Source of the DNA: Patiria pectinifera | Lineage: Eukaryota > Echinodermata > Asteroidea > Valvatida > Asterinidae | NCBI GenBank assembly: GCA_029964075.1 | Contig: CM057129.1 | Coordinates: 11,957,430-12,021,429 of the forward strand | Direction: 5' to 3' | DNA: 64,000 bases | Shown here: positions 38,230-50,971 of the stretch, one piece after another | How positions within the stretch are numbered: the first letter of the stretch is position 1 | Layout: the number at the start of each line of letters is the position of its first letter | Notes under the pieces: generated by a model | What the model saw: the letters and a program-made list of their open reading frames with translations, nothing else | Databases searched by the model: none | Told to the model about the DNA's origin: nothing | Made by a program: the position numbers and the translations under genes

Positions 38230-41200
38230 TGTGACAAATCTCAGTTTTGTGAGTTTGTGAGGTTCTGAAAAGAACTGGGGAAACTCAACGCTTCGGATAG
38301 TATACTCTGCCCGTCGTCAGTAGTACCGGTACATGTGTGTATTCCTCTTGTCACAAAGAAAATTGTGAGAGTGCATGTGGGTGTAGTTCCATAATCATTT
38401 CTTGCATGGAGATCTGTGCATGATTTAATCCCCAGTTTTAGTCAGATCACTCTGTACTGTAACAAACTTGCAACAGCCTGACCTTGAACAAAAGGTTTAC
38501 GCTGTCAAATAGGAATATGCAGCAATGATCCTACAAGTAATTGTTACAAGCTTAAGTACCATCTGTTCCAGTAATTCTTTGGTTTCAGCAGCCTTTTTGC
38601 TGCTGTGGTTTCAAGCCCGCCAGTGCTCCACTAACCCAAATGGCCAGACGAGCGTGAACGATCCAGATTGCTCCTTCTGCATGACTTGCATTGTTTCTAT
38701 TGGATCCGCAGGCTGCTTGGAATTCCCACTATTAAGGTTACCCTCTTGTCTGTTGCCTCCAGGGCCCTATCCGCCAAACCCGGGCCCAGAGAGGAACCAA
38801 ATGGGCCCTTCATTGGACCGATAGGCCCCAGCTGGGTCACTCTCTCATCTGATTGGTTGAACCCAATCTGGGTGAAATTGCACTTCGGGGAGACTCCGAG
38901 AAAAAAAAAAACTTTTAATAACCAACAGCTCAGTGAGTTGAAAGTTTGACGTGAGATCAAGGTTCAGTGGTTGAACTTGTGTAGAGCGTGGCCTCCATCT
39001 TTTCGTCACTTTTGCCTTGTGACACCAGTTGCCAGTGAATTAAGACCCAGTGGTTTCCAACCAAACCAGTGGACCATTTTGGGGATGGCTGAAGTGTGGT
39101 TAACACTGGCCCAACTTTTTCTCTGGTTGAACTACCCGTACTGGTACACCATGGGATCATGCCGTCATAGCCTGACAGCATACATTGTACATTCATTTAC
39201 ACACCTTCCAAATCTGCAACCGTTACAACTTGAGCAAGTAACCAAAATATGACATCAAGTACAATCTGTACAACGCCCCCCCCCCACCAATTTGTTTTTA
39301 AAATGAGTGAGTTGAATTGATGGCAGCACTTGTCAGAACAAAAGAAACTATTGTGTTTTCTGTTCTCTTTTTTTCTGCTGTAAAATCGGTCGTATTTTAC
39401 ATGAAGAAATACAATATGGAAATGTGGCATGGATGGAATTTTAACTGCTTTTGAAGTCAACCTGTTGGGACATTAATCATATTTTTTTTGGTGAAAGAAG
39501 AAAGTGGAACAGTGGAATACCTGTTGATTTTTTTTTTGGGGGGGGGGGCCAGCTGTGGGTGATTGCACTTGTGTTTGTGGGATGATTTGTTACTGACATT
39601 CTTAACATTCAGTTATTGTTCAGCCTTGTCACAAAGCAGAACTGAAATTTGTGAGTAGCTGTCTGACATTCCTGAAGAATTTCCAAAACAACAGCCTGGC
39701 CCTTGAAATACACACCAAATGAAATTTTCAAATTTGTGGAAATGTACTTTCCTTGATTTTTTGCAACTGTCTGTTTTTGTACGCCTTTTTCCACTAGGAA
39801 TTTGTTTGGGGTCTCCTGTAGGTAGCATGTACTTTTACTAGCTGGTTTGCTTGCCCTAAACACTCAAAATTATTTGATAATGATTGTCCATTAGTTACAT
39901 GCAACAAAACATTGATGGGGATGTTTTGTACCTGTACAACAAATGTTGTACAATTGAAGTTTAACCAGATGAGCTAAAATCTGAAATATTCCAAACTCTC
40001 TTGTTTAAATGAAACATCTGGAAGTCACACTTTAAGTTCCCACCCTTTTACCTCAGCTGAAATTTGACAACCAACGTTCGAATTCGGACATTTTTTTCCT
40101 CAAACAAAGAGATTTCAGACAATTTGTATGTAAGTTCAGACGTGTACTGGTAGTGTGGTACATACAGCAAGATAGCCCAGCATGCTTTAACCTGGTTGTG
40201 GTCATTTTCCCCTCCATGTCTAAACATCTGTCTTGGCTCTGAACACTTGCTGACAGATTACAAGTTGTGCCTGACCTCCCTTTACCCTCACCCAAGTCAA
40301 GGTTGTCTTATCAGGGGTGAAACCAACCCCCCCCCCTGAAAATTAATGAGCCGTGACCTTCCAGAAGAAAATGTATACAATGCCAAATTGTTGCCTGTAC
40401 AGTTTGCTGTGGAATCAGCCATCAAAATACAGGCTTGAGAAACGTTGTGCTATACCTATAGTAAGCAGATATTCCTTTTTGGTTAATTTTGTTGAAAAGT
40501 GCACGTCTATAAACATTTAAAATTGTCCATGATTTTCCGGACAACGGAGGGAGCTGTGATGTCATTTCAGGGAGACACTGTTCACATTAGGTGGTTTTTT
40601 CTATTGAAATAGTGAGCCCCAAAAAACGCTCATTGAAAACATTTGTGAGAAAAGTTTGCTCATGAATTGGCTTCTTGCCATGAACTGACACAGCAACGAA
40701 TCACTAATGAAAAGAAAGTTTACGACAGCGAAATATCCAACATTTTGGCAACTTTTTGTGCATAAACTAATTGCAACATTGAGGTTTCTGCCTGATATGA
40801 CATCACACTTTTGCTCAGGAATATGGAAATCTGCTTATGCATAAAAACCAAAAAGGCGCCAAAATACCCGCCAAAAAGGGACATAAAGGTGCATTTTCAA
40901 GTATTGCATTAAAAAAAATTACATTTTCATGGGCCCTTTATGGGAAAATTTTCAGAAAAAGCCTTTTCAGCTGTTATCAGCTACAAGTTTCACATGCATG
41001 TCATAACATGTTATGAAAACATTTAAAAAAAAAAATTCTTTTGTTCATGGTTAAAATGAAATGGCCCTTTTCGCTGCCAAAAAATTGTTGGTCTCATGCG
41101 GTACAGTATGCGTAATTAAAGCGATGGAACGAGTTGAACAATACACAGTGAACGATGTTTGAATGCAGCATTTTATTCATTAATTTCGCTTGTGCCAGCA

Positions 41201-41372
41201 ATCTCTTGCCCTGATTCCCAATATGGGCCTGTTGACATCCAGTGTCCTACATATTGTGGAAGTAAACAACTGACAAGTGTACAAAATGTATATGTAACTA
41301 TATTGCAGCATGTTGCCGATTGTTGCCTTTAGTTGAACCCATTAACTATGGTACAGATACCGGTACGTTCCG
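38230..41372. other. Intronic stretch without a supported gene
   Basis: Unique AT-rich DNA with a C run near 39275, a T-run/G-run junction at 39528-39548 and another C run near 40330. No supported element ends or exons. Confidence 0.45.
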
Positions 41373-41775
41373 GTACACAGGGTTCCCATTGCCTTGGGAA
41401 AAAACCTGGAAAAGTCATGGAATTTTATTTTCAATTTCCAGGCCTGGAAAAAAGTCATGGAAAAAAAATGACAAAAATCATAGAAAAGTCGTGGAATTTT
41501 GTGAGGACCAATTTATTTTAGATTCTAAACTGTGTACATGTACATATCAGTGTCATCATTTTGCTGATTCAAGTATTTTGATTTCAAAAGACATTATTGC
41601 TTTGTTTTGTTGTTTTTCTGTTTCTATAAGCACTTAATTGTCACGGAACAATTGTTACAGTTTTGATCTGCATTTTGGTGAACTAGGTCATGGATTTTCA
41701 TAATTTGGTCATGGAAAAGACGTGGAAAAAAGTTATGGAGTTTTATTGTCCTAAACGTACAGGAACCCTGTGTAC
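41373..41775. mobile_element. MITE with GTACACAGGGTTCC ends
   Basis: GTACACAGGGTTCC at 41373 is mirrored by GGAACCCTGTGTAC ending 41774. Both subterminal regions carry repeated AAAGTCATGGAATTTT-like words, and the middle is unique. Elements with these ends are familiar in marine invertebrate genomes; that is recollection and was not checked. Confidence 0.75.
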
Positions 41776-41821
41776 ATTATACATTTGTACAATGAAGTAC
41801 GGTAGGCAAGTACATTTCCAT

Positions 41822-42027
41822 GAGTACAAGTTTTGAGTATGAGTAGTTTCGAGTATGAGTAGTTTACATACATGAGAATGAGTGTGAGTACCTCGCCATG
41901 AGTACAATGCAAATTTTTCCCATTGAGTACGAGTATGAGTAAATGTCCACATGTATGAGTACAAGTACGAGCAAGATTATGAGTACTTTCCAAAAAATGT
42001 CCATGAGTACGAGCACATTTCAATGGG
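41822..42027 (+). repeat. GAGTAC-type degenerate tandem repeat, block 1
   Basis: Built from GAGTAC, GAGTAT and TACGAG words punctuated by TTTCCA(T)GAGTAC phrases, giving a loose higher-order unit near 30 bases. The same vocabulary appears at 61015-61262. It lies about 45 bases after the MITE ending at 41775. Confidence 0.8.
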
Positions 42028-43591
42028 TACACATGTTCTCAAGGGCTTTTTGCTGTCAAACTAGACATGAGACAATTGCAGAAGCCCTCCCAAACAGTAG
42101 AAAACTGGTTTTTTTCCCTACATGGCATCAACCGATTCAGCAATAAAAAAAAAATTGTATTTTCTGCAAAAAGATTTAAGCTGTTAAAAAAAAAAAAAAA
42201 CTAGGTTTAGAATTAAAAGAAAACTGCTTAAGATTGCAGAAATCACTCAGGAATGAAAAAAATTACTCTAAAAGACTACATGTAAAACGAAAGAGGGGCC
42301 CGTAACTTCATGTATACAATTGCCATTGTTCACTCCAAATCTCTTTGTCTGGAATGATGTGGAAAACAATCCAAAAGTACTTGCTTGATGTACTTGCTAC
42401 GAGAAAACAGTTTGTTTTTTGTTTGTCAAAATGCTGAAGCTCATGGCCACGCTTTCTCCAGCAAATCTGCCTTTGAGGAGGGAGTCAACACTGTTGTCAT
42501 TGGCCAGTGTTGCTGCTTGTTCCCTCTAACGGGCAATTTCTTTCCCACTACCGTGTTTTTCCCCCTTTTCCAGTGTTGCCAGAAACACGCTTAGGCGGTA
42601 TTGGCTCCCCCCCCCCCATGTTTTTCGGGTGAGCACGGCCGTTTCGCTGATAAATGTCCCTGCAGCTTTCAAAAAAGAAAAGAAACAAAAAAATCTTTCT
42701 CGGTTGCCTGGTTGCGAAGCGGTAAACATTGGAATGTAACAGAGTCTGGCGAGGTCCATTTGGGCGGGCTGTATCGTGACTTCTGTATTTGAGTAGATTT
42801 TTTTTTTTAAAAGCAAACGGTCGTTAGGAGACCGTAACCTGGGGATTTGAGGATTGTCTTTGACTTATTTTGGGATTGTTTTTGGAGTCTGTTGTCTGCT
42901 GATGTCCTCTCCTTTGTGTATTTGATTCAGTTGCCTGTTTTTTTTGTCTGTCATTTATTTTTGGTTTAGAAATTGTTTTCTTTTCCAAAACTCATTCATC
43001 ACATGCAATGTCTTTGAAGTTGTTTACGTCTTTTTGTCTTAAATTACTTATTTTTTATTAATATTTTTCTCTCTTGTTTTGGAGGCAACACGGATTGAAT
43101 GATATCGTAGACAAAATTTTCAAAATAAATAGACCAACTTTGTGATATAAACTCATTTATATTTTTAGCTCTTTTTATTTGGTATCAACATTTTTTTCTC
43201 TAATATATTTTGGAAGGGAAAACGAATTAAACGGAATGGATTTCTCGGAAACAGAATTTAAAAATGAATTGAGCAACTGGGATGTTTTGGTAAGACAAGC
43301 TTAGGCTTTCAATCAGGTGGTATTAGGCGCAGCGTAATTGCTGATTTATTCCAAGCAATTTCGGTCTAGAGTGGGTCATTTAGAGTGCCCAATGATTCAT
43401 TATGTGGTAGTACACAGAAATTGCACCATCTGTAGTGCAAATTTTATGGACTTGTTTGCTTATAACTGGCCTAATAAGCAGGGATGCTACCATTTTTTGG
43501 AGCGGGGGAGGTCTTTCATTTTGTATCTGGGTGTGTTTAAATGTGTTTTTCTGTACTGCATGGAGCTACAGTCGTAGACTTATTATGACAG
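42028..43591. other. Intronic stretch without a supported gene
   Basis: AT-rich DNA with A and T runs and a C run at 42606-42617. Nothing coding is supported. Confidence 0.45.
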
Positions 43592-44125
43592 TTGGGGGAA
43601 GGGGTTGGGGGAAGGGGGTGGGGGAAGGGGTTGGGGGAAGGGGTTGGGGAAGGGGTTGGGGAAGGGGGTTGGGGAAGGGGTTGGGGAAGGGGTTGGGGAA
43701 GGGGGTTGGGGGAAGGGGGTTGGGGAAGGGGTTGGGGAAGGGGGTTGGGGAAGGGGTTGGGGGAAGGGGGTTGGGGAAGGGGTTGGGGAAGGGGGTTGGG
43801 GAAGGGGTTGGGGAAGGGGTTGGGGGAAGGGTTTGGGAAAGGGTTGGGGAAGGGGTTGGGGAAGGGGGTGGGGAAGGGGGTTGGGGAAGGGGGTTGGGGA
43901 AGGGGTAGGGGGAGGGGTAGGGGGAGGGGGGGGGGAAGGGGGTGGGGAAGGGGTGGGGAAGGGGTGGGGAAGGGGTGGGGCAGGGGGGGGGAAGGGGTGG
44001 GGAGGGTAGGAAAGTCACAGAGAAGTGGTGCGGAAGGGGTGGGGAGAGGAAGGGGAAGGGGTGGGGGGGGGGGAACGGGTGATGGAAGGGGTGGGGAGGG
44101 GTGGGCGAAGGGGTGGGGGAAGAGG
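43592..44125 (+). repeat. G-rich minisatellite (GGGGAAGGGGTT units)
   Basis: More than 500 bases of GGGGAAGGGGTT-like units (about 12 bases, variants with GGGGGAAGGGGGTT or GGGGAAGGGGTGG). The plus strand is almost free of C, with runs of three or more G every few bases, so it has very strong G-quadruplex potential. Long open frames on both strands (glycine/valine-rich and proline/serine-rich) follow from the repeat and are not genes. It ends at a short GTTT tetranucleotide run. Confidence 0.93.
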
Positions 44126-44339
44126 TTTGTTTGTTTGTTTGTTTTAATATCCATTCATATAAAATCAAGAACAAATTACACAAAATGATACAATATAACA
44201 AAATTAATTATACAAATTTATGCATACTGTATCTGGAGCAAAATAATTATATGAATGGGGTTGACATCCGAGAGAATGCCGAGAAAAAAAAAATCATGAT
44301 CTTTCCTAACACCATTGAACGCAGGATTGGTTTAATCTT

Positions 44340-45000
44340 TGCAAATTTTTGTTATAATAAAATGCATCAACCTTTGAGTCGGTACACATGCACATCAATA
44401 ATTATTCTGAAATGTTGTCAATGAAAGACTTCTGGAAAAAAGTAAAGGGAACTGCTTCAAACTTTCAGGGTTTTTCCATCCAAAAGACTGATAAAAAAGT
44501 AACGCAGCCTGGATGCACCAGACTCTTGCATCCTTGAAGAAGACACAAATGAGGATCTTAAGGAGTCTCTTGGGTAAGTTACAAAATATCCAGTAACTTC
44601 ATCAAGGTCCTTGTTGGTCTCATTAGCCTGCTTGTAACCTTACAATGGTGATTACTGTCTGGTTGCCATGGTAACCAAGGAATTGGCTCAGCTGTCATCT
44701 GCCTCCTTATTTTTTAATTACGTGTCTCCAGGGCAGAGGACACCCTGCTTGTATTAAATTTGCCCTCCTTAACAATTAGGGGGAAAACATCTAAATTGTA
44801 CTGTTTCATTAGAAACTAGAGGTTGTAGGAACAACCACGCGGTGTTGGGCCATGGACTACCGCAAACTTTTCCAAACACATCAACTGTAAATGCATGTTT
44901 GAATCCATGTTTAACTTAGTCAACATGCCGCTAGAGGGCGCTGTCACATTTTATGACGTCACCTGTAATATTTTTGTAAAGTACAGCCTAGGCAGATATT
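44340..45000 (+). repeat. Tandem duplication, unit 1 (about 660 bp)
   Basis: From GCAAATTTTTGTTATAATAA to GTACAGCCTAGGCAGATATT. Nearly every base is found again about 660 bases downstream, with scattered substitutions and small indels. It contains CCGCTAGAGGGCGCTGTCAC and TATGACGTCACC (CRE-like). Non-coding. Confidence 0.9.
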
Positions 45001-45658
45001 TGCAAATTTTTGTTATAATAAAATGCATCCACATTATTGAATCGGTGTACATCAATCATTATTCTGAAATGTTGTCTGGGAAAGACTTCTGGAAAAAAGT
45101 AAAGGGAACTGCTTCAAATTTTCGGGGTTTTTCCTCCAAAAGACTGATAAAAAAGTAACGCAGCCTGGATGCACCAGATAGACTCTTGCATCCTTGAAGA
45201 AGAAACAAATGAGGATCTTAAGGAGTCTCTTGGGTTAGTTACAAAATATCCAGTAACTTCATCAAGGTCCTGGTTGGTCTCATTAGCCTGCTTGCAACCT
45301 TACAGTGGTGATTACTGTGCGGTTGCCATGGTAACCAAGGAATTGGCTCAGCTGTCATCTGCCTCCTTATTTTTTAATTACGTGTCTCCAGGGCAGAGGA
45401 CACCCTGCTTGTATTAAATTTGCCCTCCTTAACAATTAGGGGGAAAACATCTAAATTGTACTGTTTCATTAGAAGCTAGAGGTTGTAGGAACAACCACGC
45501 GGTGTTGGGCCATGGACTACCGCAAACTTTTCCAAACACATCAACTGTAAATGCATGTTTTAATCCATGTTTAACTTAGTCAACATGCCGCTAGAGGGCG
45601 CTGTCACATTTTATGACGTCACCTGTAATATTTTTGTAAAGTACAGCCTAGGCAGAAA
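45001..45658 (+). repeat. Tandem duplication, unit 2 (about 660 bp)
   Basis: The second copy, head to tail with unit 1. High identity (few differences per line by eye) indicates a fairly recent duplication compared with the dispersed families around it. A frame at 45169-45417 exists only because of small differences and has no recognisable product. Confidence 0.9.
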
Positions 45659-45726
45659 TTCACATCGTTGAAAGCAAGTTCACATCTTTTGCCAATTTCA
45701 AATTATAAGGCACTTCCGGTTTCAAC

Positions 45727-45925
45727 CTGGTTCATACTTCACGTGAATGCGAATTAATGCGAAGCGAATTTGACGTCATGAAACATTCGCTGCGAAATTC
45801 GCCCGAGTTGAAATATGTTCGACTTGAATTTGCAGCGCGAATACTTGCCATGACGTCACAAATTTGTAGTCGCTTTTGCTTTTGCGCCGAGTTTGAACCG
45901 GGCTTTTGGGGAAAAGCCCTGCTCA
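45727..45925 (+). mobile_element. Dispersed repeat family J, copy 2
   Basis: Starts CCTGGTTCATACTTCACG and shares ATGCGAAGCGAATTTGAC and TCGCTGCGAAATTC with the minus-strand copy at 10960-11145. It contains two TGACGTCA-like words. Its right end has GAACCGGGCTTTT, only loosely complementary to the left. Confidence 0.6.
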
Positions 45926-46313
45926 AAGTGATTAGCTACAGCCCTGGTCCGAAAATTTGGGACTCTCAAAATTATTACTGTGTATGAGAGTTGCAACACA
46001 AGAAGCTAGACTGGCACATGAAACAACCAGTCCAACAACCCTTCAGTACTGCATCAATCACCTGTACCAAAAGAAACATCTGTCATGTCTGGTACTAGGC
46101 TCTATTTCTACACATTTCTCCATAGTCAGCCACCAGACTATTGACAGTGAATGAAGAGGTCAGTCATTTCAAACAGTTGGACCATGGTTGGACATGTGCG
46201 GGTACCGGTCTTAGTCTTTAGCCTCATTTTGAAATCACTTGACTTCCCTCTCATGTGCAAAATACATTGTAAATTGGATTGAGTTTTCAAACTTGGTTGG
46301 TGAAATACTGAAT

Positions 46314-46420
46314 TATTTTGGAGGATTGAGGCTGAATGCAATTTTTTTTACATGGAGGCAGTTGCAGGATTTTGCAGGATTGAGGTTGCATCCTAGCTAA
46401 AATACCTAAGGAGTTTAATG
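46314..46420 (-). repeat. Family B repeat fragment
   Basis: TTTTGGAGGATTGAGGCTG and TTGCAGGATTTTGCAGGATT followed by CATCCTAGCTAAAATACC match one end of the complete copy at 30433-30822. The other end is missing. Confidence 0.7.
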
Positions 46421-48626
46421 TTTTGGACTACTCGTCAAGTCTTAAGACATAAAGTCATAAGAAATGTTGCCAGTTAAAAAAACCTGAATAATTGGCTGCA
46501 ACTATTTGTCCTCTGTGGTTATTTTGTTGTCCACGTTTTTCCCAAACAATTGTTGTTTGTCCTTGTATGTACAGTGTGTGCATTGCTACCTAAAAAACAT
46601 TTTCCATATTTGTGTCATACCGAACGTTGCATAAAACTAATTGCAACCTGAGGGAGATGTTTTGTCCAACTTTACGTAGCTCGGCTGATCATTCCGCCTA
46701 CTAATATTGTCGTCATGGGGATAGTGTGATTTGGATGTTGCCTTGCCTCCGGATAACTCAACTAATTAAAATTCTGAGAAGGTTTCAAGACCTTTTACTG
46801 GTTGAAAGGGGAAAGCAAAAGTGACTTTTGCGCAAACGCCGCGGTGTGTTCTGCTTCGTAATGGTGTACACATGTTGACGTGTTGTTGAAAATACCCCGT
46901 GTCTAATATTTGCTTTTGTCACGGAGGTAGCGCTGTTTACATGTTGCGTTGTATTTGCGCTGGCTTAATTTGGGCAATGCATTTGTTTCTCAAACAAATT
47001 GGACAGGTTTGCCCTTTGTAAGATGCTTGTTGGGAAGGAAGGCAGTCCTGAATAAAAGGCTCCACATTGTCGGCAACCGTGTTGCTAGGTTCAATTCTGT
47101 GAAGCTACCTGTACATGTACATGTGTGAAATAGTGCTTAACTTACGCCATACGTAGGATAATTTCACTGAAAAAAATTGTTGTGCAAATGCACAATATTT
47201 TTACGATCAATTAAATGAACTTGGCGTAGCTGTGCAACTTTTTGACTAATTTAAAGGCATGATAGGATAAATTGCCTTTTTTAATGCATTTTGTTCGTTT
47301 CCAATAATAACACCACCCAAAATCCAAAGAAGAATGTTCAAAACCTAACTGTTAAAGTTTCAGCTCAGTGGATATTTTTGACAAAATGTACATATTGAGA
47401 CTTTTTGGAAAAAACAGTGAAAAGCCATGCACAATCTTGGGTCCAACATAAAGTCTTTCACTGCCTAGTGCAGTGCCAGGGTACGGTGATACTTCTCATT
47501 TGCCCTATAGTGGTGAACAAAATATGTTGGGTAACTCTTGTACATGTAATTCTTCAATCACACGATTTTTACCAATCACTTACAATTTCAAAAAAATCAG
47601 TCAACTGACTGATCGTTGGAAATCACCCTACATTCCTTGATTTCTTCTTTATATTAAAAACAAGCCAGATGGAATAAATTCACGGGGTTTTAAGTACAAA
47701 TATGATCTTTTAATCCAAGTATGCTTTCTGTTAATAATTTGATAGGTTGCTTTTACCTTTAAACATCTCCAGAATCTCGCGGCAACTCTCAAAATTCTGT
47801 CACTGGCTGAAATTCTTGTTATAACTTTTGTAAGTTTGGCAATGACAGGCCTAACGATGTTGACAAGTAGTCAGTGAAATTGTCCATTTTCAGTCCGTAA
47901 ACCATAACTTTCATTGTATGCCACCTGAAATGACTTTGCAAGTTACACCAGATTTGGTTGCGTAATAAGTCGCAGACTTACATGTACTCACTACAAAACT
48001 TTCCTGAAATTTGTCTGATTTACTGAAATGTGTTGCGCAAATTGTGGCGTAAGTGGAGTTACGCCATTGCCGTCAACGCACGCAATTTATATGCTGCGCA
48101 CACGGAACCCATTGCACAATGCATGCATTTTTACAGATTGTACACGTGGCCGTTGTAGACCAATGAAATTACAGCATCCAAGCACAGGATGTACATTTAA
48201 GAATGACAATTATTTCATTTAGATCAACCTAACCAATAGCTATTGCTGGATTGAGAAGTGTGCATGCAATCAATTTATTTTGTTAGCCATGAGGAGACAT
48301 AAACAAATCCAGAAACACAAGCTGAGAGTGTTTTCTGCCCTGGTGCCTGGATTTTTTTTGTTTACAACGCAGCAAGGTCAATTTCTGGGCTGAGTTGTTT
48401 GTGCATGTTTTTCAATGGCTGATGGAATGAAGTGACATCGTCCAGACATTGCAATTTATACTCTTGTGTATTGAATTGGAGGATGGGTTATTTTCAGCAG
48501 CAGCAATGTTTGGTTATACGGGTAATGAAAGGAACTGTTGATGTAGTCTGGATGAAAAATGCAAAAGTGATTGATTTGAGTAGGGAACCCTTTCAGGCTG
48601 AGATATGAGTATGTTTTTCTGCTGGT
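46421..48626. other. Intronic stretch without a supported gene
   Basis: 46690-47080 is repeat-poor and higher in complexity, with words such as ACTAATTAAAATT. 47125-47240 and 47940-48075 share TTACGCC/GGCGTAA words with 22230-22330, suggesting another old inverted-repeat family. No exon. Confidence 0.45.
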
Positions 48627-49158
48627 TTAAAGGGAATATACCGGTACATCATTTGCTTTTGCTGTAATTTTCAGAAATGAATGGAGTTGGGGGGTTGGAA
48701 ATATATAGCAAATATAGTCACACTGACTTTTTTGAGATTTTGAGTTCGAAAATGCTATAAAAACCAAGAAAAACAATCATTTTCCTGTAGTCTGGTTTCT
48801 TGACTCCATATAAGAAGAAACAGAGCAGTTTACATACATTGGGGAATTGTAAGGTCAGGGAACCAGGTTAGCTGGCTTGTACCCGTTCATAGGGTGATGT
48901 AATCGATTGCAAACAAGTGCGATGGTCAATTGGGGCCAGTATTTAGAAAAAAAACCAGTTTTTTTCCAATGCTGGTCGGCCAACCAGCGTTGGAAATTGA
49001 TACAAAAATACCACTTTTCTTAAAAATGACAGTATACCAGGTGCCATGATTTTACAGGATGCTTCACACTGTCATTCACTAACAGTCCAGCAGGGTATTT
49101 CAAAATGATTTGGTAGTTTTATTTTTTGATGTTTGCAAATGTTGTATTTTCCCTTTAA
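48627..49158 (-). mobile_element. TTAA-ended inverted-repeat element, family A, intact copy
   Basis: Begins TTAAAGGGAATATACC at 48627 and ends TATTTTCCCTTTAA at 49158, so both ends carry TTAA and share a roughly 24-base imperfect inverted repeat. Internal pairs TAGTCTGGTT / AACCAGG and CTGGTCGGCC-type words are kept. A TTAA target is typical of the piggyBac and Kolobok superfamilies; which one cannot be told from the ends alone. Confidence 0.8.
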
Positions 49159-49205
49159 GAGGGCCCAGCTAGCATCTTCTTTGTCTCACTGACGGACTCA
49201 TTAAT

Positions 49206-50913
49206 GTGTAAGGACACAATACTGGAGAACAAAATAGGGCCTTGGGGATCAAAAATAAAGTTGGTTGTATTTATTTTGTTTCCCTTTCATAATGCTCGAC
49301 CGGCCTTCCCTCAATAGAAAATAATAATGAGAAGATAACTTTTAACTCATCTTTCCTTTATTAGCAGCTTTATGTTGGTGATAAAGAGAAAGTTAACGTT
49401 AGTTACATGGTGTCCACTTCCTGCTTGTAACCAGACCATAATTGGCAGAAATGGAGATAATTATAGTTTCTTTATTGCAATATAAGCTATTCATTGCTGA
49501 AAATCAAATATTTAGACGATTTTTTTTTTATATAATATTTTGTCGCAAATTTAACAAGTGGACACCGTAACTAACGTTAAATAAAATGAGAGATTTAGCT
49601 GTTAAACCATTTTAATAGCAGATCAATTGAAAATTTTATGACCACAGTGTCTCACAGTAAGGACCTCAGAGGAAAATTCATCCATTAAACATTATGTTCC
49701 TTTCACGATCTTATATGGACCTCTTTTGACAATCTCTGTATCAAAATGTTACGTAAGTTACATGTGGACACCACATAGGCCTTCATAATTTACATAACTT
49801 TATATTATTATTGAGCCCAAACTGATATCAAATTGTTGTTCTCCATACTACCAAAGGGACCCATTTAAACTAATAAACAGCAATATTCCACTGGAAAGTT
49901 GTTGCTTGGAGATATTAACTATCGTATTATACAAAGTGCACATTGTAACTAATGCAACTTTGGTGTCCAGCTGTAACTAACGTTAAATCACATGCATGGC
50001 ATTTTGTACTCCTATTGCTCTGGATATCACAGTAAATATTTTAAACTGCTAGATACTCCTTAGAAAGTAATTTGCTCTTCAAAACCATTTAGCTATTATT
50101 TACTTTTCTACCCCTGTAGCTATATAGTTACGTTAGTTACACCATTTAGTGGACACCATTTAACGTTAGTTACATAGTGTAGAATGACTGATTTTTTTTA
50201 TGTAGATCAAATGTCCTAATTGTGATTAGATATATTGGTACACATGTAGAGTACAACATCACTGTTAGAGTATTTGGCCTTCCCTCTAACACATAATGAA
50301 TTAGGCTTTCATTATGTTGAATAAAAATGGACATCAAAGTGGTGACCCACCCTTAAATCTGAATTAAGGAAAGGTAAAGTTTGAAAACTTATGTCATTGT
50401 GTATAAAGGAACTGATATTATGCTTCTGAAGACTCTATCATCTGAAATTACTGTAGGATACACTAAGGAGGGTTTATAAAGACCCCAGTAAATATGCTAA
50501 ATAGGTGGACACCAAACGTAACTAACGTTAAATAGTTTATCTGGCGTCCCAGTGCACAAACCAGAAATATTTTGAATACAGGTTACCTGTATTTGTAAAA
50601 TTCATTCCATTACTAACAACCTCAATACAATATTCATCTGAGGAAATAAATTGTAAGCGTGTTTTTAATTCATTCAAAAAGGCTTACTTGTTATGTCCCG
50701 TTTTTAAGTGGTATTTCGAGGTAAATTTTCACCAAAATCAAGAATTTTACCACTAAAAATTGAAAATTGTGGATTTTTAAAAATTTTATTTATCCCTTCA
50801 GACTTGTACCTAACATGTTAAACCACCAAAACAGACTTTACCCAACTATTTAGTTATCAGGAGTGACAACATTGAGTTACACCCTAAAAGTTGCCAGTAT
50901 TGTGTCCTTACAC
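49206..50913. mobile_element. 1.7-kb non-autonomous TIR element with internal GTAACTAACGTTAA motifs
   Basis: GTGTAAGGACACAATACTGG at 49206-49225 is repeated exactly in reverse complement at 50894-50913. TAAT flanks both ends and may be the target duplication. Inside, the motif GTAACTAACGTTAA or its complement recurs at about 49393, 49566, 49970, 50131, 50156 and 50517, usually next to GTGGACACC. No frame of 60 codons or more lies within it, so it carries no transposase. The repeated motif could be a transposase-binding site array; that is inference. Confidence 0.78.
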
Positions 50914-50971
50914 TAATATGAATGACTGTCCTGTGTGAGCCCAGGAGTGCTATCCATATATGATTACCCTG

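Noticed and set aside
43435..44201. Open frames of 134-211 codons on both strands, glycine-rich or proline-rich
   Set aside because: They follow from a 12-base G-rich repeat with no stop in any frame; no splice sites or start context set them apart.
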